6,613 nt of DNA, taken from Desulfobacteraceae bacterium. GTDB taxonomy: Bacteria > Desulfobacterota > DSM-4660 > Desulfatiglandales > Desulfatiglandaceae. The position numbers were made by a program, and so were the translations under genes. The notes under the pieces were generated by a model that was not told the origin of the DNA, searched no databases, and saw nothing but the letters and a program-made list of their open reading frames with translations. Positions 5,432-6,613 of this stretch are shown here, piece by piece; position 1 is the stretch's first letter, and every line of letters begins with the position of its first letter. The stretch is from the NCBI GenBank assembly GCA_020349865.1, contig CP070700.1:596368-602980 (forward strand), read 5' to 3'.

Positions 5432-5641
5432 TTAGTCCAAAAACCTCACCATCGGCGGCTCAATATGATCGTCATATTCAATCTCCTTGCCCACCGGATA
5501 TCCCTCATTTTCCAGTATGTCCATGTGATATCTCCACTCCACCGGGAAGCTGAACAGGCCACCGTCCCCCAGGCAGGTATAGCTGTAAACTGAGGACCTG
5601 CCTTCCGGGTAAATCGCCTGAATTTTTCCTTTCAGGGTCAC
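5432..5641 (-). CDS. Small protein of unknown function, second of a tandem paralogous pair
   Basis: This leftward gene encodes 69 residues from a GTG at 5641. A further in-frame GTG lies at 5650, overlapping the upstream stop as GTGA, but there the AAGGAG touches the start codon. From the GTG at 5641 the same AAGGAG is 8 bases away, and the protein then lines up with its neighbour from residue 1 (M..xGKI). The protein has alternating hydrophobic and charged residues suggestive of beta strands, with no signal peptide or membrane segment. Recognisable positions are GKI (5-7), L29-F30-S-F32, E35, R37, H39, VG (50-51), Tyr56 and terminal RFL. The size and layout are loosely like a small OB-fold or cold-shock-type barrel, which is only a guess. 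I do not recognise a named family. Confidence 0.75.
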   Translation of the reverse strand: MTLKGKIQAIYPEGRSSVYSYTCLGDGGLFSFPVEWRYHMDILENEGYPVGKEIEYDDHIEPPMVRFLD

Positions 5642-5646
5642 GTGAA

Positions 5647-5853
5647 TCACTCCTTCAGGAATTTGAACGTCAAGTCTTCTTCGTTATAGATAACCCTCCT
5701 TCCGACAATATCGCCCATTGTCTCGATGACGTAAATATGCTCCCGCTTTTCAAGATCAAAGGCATAGAGACTATCGTCTTCGAGGCGGAGGATATATCTG
5801 TATCTGGACTTGTCCAGTGGTTGGACTTGAAGGATTTTGCCTATGGGAGCCAT
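5647..5853 (-). CDS. Small protein of unknown function, first of a tandem paralogous pair
   Basis: This leftward gene encodes 68 residues from an ATG at 5853. GGTGAT (5864-5859), part of the extended anti-16S complement, lies 5 bases upstream. Residues include GKI at 5-7, DDSLYAFDLEKREHIYVIE at 26-44, GDIVGRRV at 47-54 and a terminal FKFLKE. It aligns without gaps to the following gene over the first 58 residues, with 18 identities by my count (about 31 percent), so the two are duplicates that have diverged. The sequence is soluble, charged and probably all-beta. The stop TGA lies 6 bases before the next gene's preferred start, so the pair is surely co-transcribed and probably translationally coupled. 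Function is unknown; a nucleic-acid-binding beta barrel is conceivable but unproven. Confidence 0.75.
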   Translation of the reverse strand: MAPIGKILQVQPLDKSRYRYILRLEDDSLYAFDLEKREHIYVIETMGDIVGRRVIYNEEDLTFKFLKE

Positions 5854-5906
5854 GTTTCATCACCTTAAGTCAGGAATTACTTTGTGTCCTAGCCATCACA
5901 TTTATC

Positions 5907-5936
5907 TTGACATATGTTTTTAAATACTCAGTTTAT
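5907..5936 (+). promoter_or_regulatory. Candidate rightward promoter for the large unknown gene
   Basis: TTGACA at 5907-5912 is a perfect sigma-70 -35 box. The best -10 at a permitted spacing of 18 is the poor GTTTAT at 5931-5936. If used, transcription would begin at or next to the ATG at 5942, giving a leaderless message. That would agree with the absence of a ribosome binding site there. The region is the divergent gap between this gene and the small leftward pair. Confidence 0.3.
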
Positions 5937-5941
5937 GAAAA

Positions 5942-6613
5942 ATGGTGATTAAAAAAAAGAAAACAAAAACGACCATGAAAAAACCCGAGATCCCCCAGCA
6001 ATTCATCCGTCGGTATCCAAGGATAGCCGCTCACATACTCGCCCAATCATTTGGCCGGGCCACAGCGACAATGGCAGCTCAGGTAGGTTTAGACGCCCTG
6101 TACAGAAGGGAGAACCACCAGGAGTGGGTTCAGCGTCGCTATAAGGGTAATGCCGGGAAATGCCTTAAATGGTCCTTGGAGTTTAGGTACTTTCACAGGC
6201 TCTTCAGTGCCAACTACAAGTTCAACAGTAGGCTCGTCTCTGACTTAATAAACAAGGGCTACGAATGTCCTCCAGGCACTGGGACCCCTTGGTGGTGGAA
6301 AATAGAGGGTATAACCTTTTACGGTACATCCCAAGGGCTACGTGACGATCTTGAGAGATCTCTGAAGGGAGCAGACGACCGGGTTAAACCCACCCAAGCA
6401 CAAATAAAAACCAGCCAGTATTTCATCAACTTCAAACACGGGCCGGAACTTCCCATTTTCGGGAAGGTTCGTGATTATAGAACTTTCGGTTATGATGAAG
6501 AAGAACAGCAATATATTAGCCAGGTTTATTCCAAAAGACATATGAGGTTCTTCAGACCATGCAGGTGTTATTCCACAGCCTTCAAGTACGGCGACTGTGG
6601 GCATGATGTCCAC
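5942..6613 (+). CDS. Unknown basic, aromatic-rich protein, cut by the right window edge
   Basis: This rightward frame is open for 224 codons from ATG 5942 to the end of the window. An in-frame TGA at 5936-5938 fixes the upstream limit. The start is uncertain: neither ATG 5942 nor ATG 5975 has a ribosome binding site. The N-terminus is very basic (IKKKKTKTTMKK). A probable helical part follows (RIAAHILAQSFGRATATMAAQ), then regions rich in Trp, Tyr and Phe, including WSLEFRYFHRLF (77-88) and GTPWWWKIEG (114-123). A Cys/His cluster at 207-224 has the spacing C-x-C-x9-C-x-H-x2-H and could bind a metal. No signal peptide or membrane span is visible. Codon use looks like that of a real gene, and the competing frame on the other strand at 6338-6613 would be its shadow. 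I do not recognise the family. It is divergent from the small tandem genes and may share control with them. Confidence 0.7.
   Translation, partial: MVIKKKKTKTTMKKPEIPQQFIRRYPRIAAHILAQSFGRATATMAAQVGLDALYRRENHQEWVQRRYKGNAGKCLKWSLEFRYFHRLFSANYKFNSRLVSDLINKGYECPPGTGTPWWWKIEGITFYGTSQGLRDDLERSLKGADDRVKPTQAQIKTSQYFINFKHGPELPIFGKVRDYRTFGYDEEEQQYISQVYSKRHMRFFRPCRCYSTAFKYGDCGHDVH

Noticed and set aside
5291..5593. Rightward open frame of 100 codons
   Set aside because: It overlaps one of the two aligned small leftward genes on the opposite strand and spans a non-coding stretch with no ribosome binding site.
6338..6613. Leftward open frame at the right edge
   Set aside because: It is antisense to the longer continuous rightward frame starting at 5942, and its codon pattern looks like a shadow.
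1..6613. CRISPR array, tRNA or rRNA genes
   Set aside because: No regularly spaced repeats, no cloverleaf-like segments with a T-arm, and no rRNA-like conserved stretches were seen on either strand.

Overview
The window reads as a stretch of chromosome from a mesophilic, probably anaerobic bacterium. Most of the intact genes start behind strong GGAGG-type ribosome binding sites, which argues for a bacterium rather than an archaeon. Stand-alone beta-oxidation enzymes next to IS110, IS1182 and IS200 material would fit Desulfobacterota or a similar syntrophic or sulfate-reducing lineage. That placement is inference from style, not from any marker gene.

Layout. Positions 1-1540 are a patchwork of mobile-element material. 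It holds the start of a leftward IS110-type transposase cut by the window edge (1-189), a non-coding stretch upstream of it, a decayed rightward IS1182-type transposase tail (about 341-575), an unrecognised leftward open frame without a start (583-819), and an apparently intact leftward IS200 element (about 909-1527). The IS200 has a full TnpA and a set of terminal hairpins. Positions 1611-4496 are a tight rightward operon of three complete enzymes: 3-hydroxyacyl-CoA dehydrogenase, enoyl-CoA hydratase and thiolase. Next comes an acyl-CoA synthetase gene (from 4641) with its own good ribosome binding site. It is dead: it carries early amber stops, a frameshift and an apparent deletion through its ATP-binding motif. 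Positions 5176-5431 hold nothing recognisable. At 5432-5853 two small overlapping leftward genes encode proteins that align to each other almost without gaps. From 5942 to the right edge an open rightward frame of 224 codons, with no stop, encodes an unrecognised basic, aromatic-rich protein with a Cys/His cluster.

How the genes work together. The three enzymes cover the last three steps of a beta-oxidation cycle: hydration of enoyl-CoA, oxidation of 3-hydroxyacyl-CoA and thiolytic cleavage. Run in reverse they cover the condensation-reduction-dehydration part of butyryl-CoA synthesis. No acyl-CoA dehydrogenase or electron-transfer flavoprotein is present here. The activating synthetase that should feed the pathway is broken, so activation would have to come from another ligase or a CoA-transferase elsewhere.

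The least explained parts are the tandem small paralogues and the divergent large unknown gene at the right edge. The most notable non-coding structures are the hairpins and 13-bp inverted repeat of the IS200, and the leader of the IS110 gene, where a bridge RNA would be expected.
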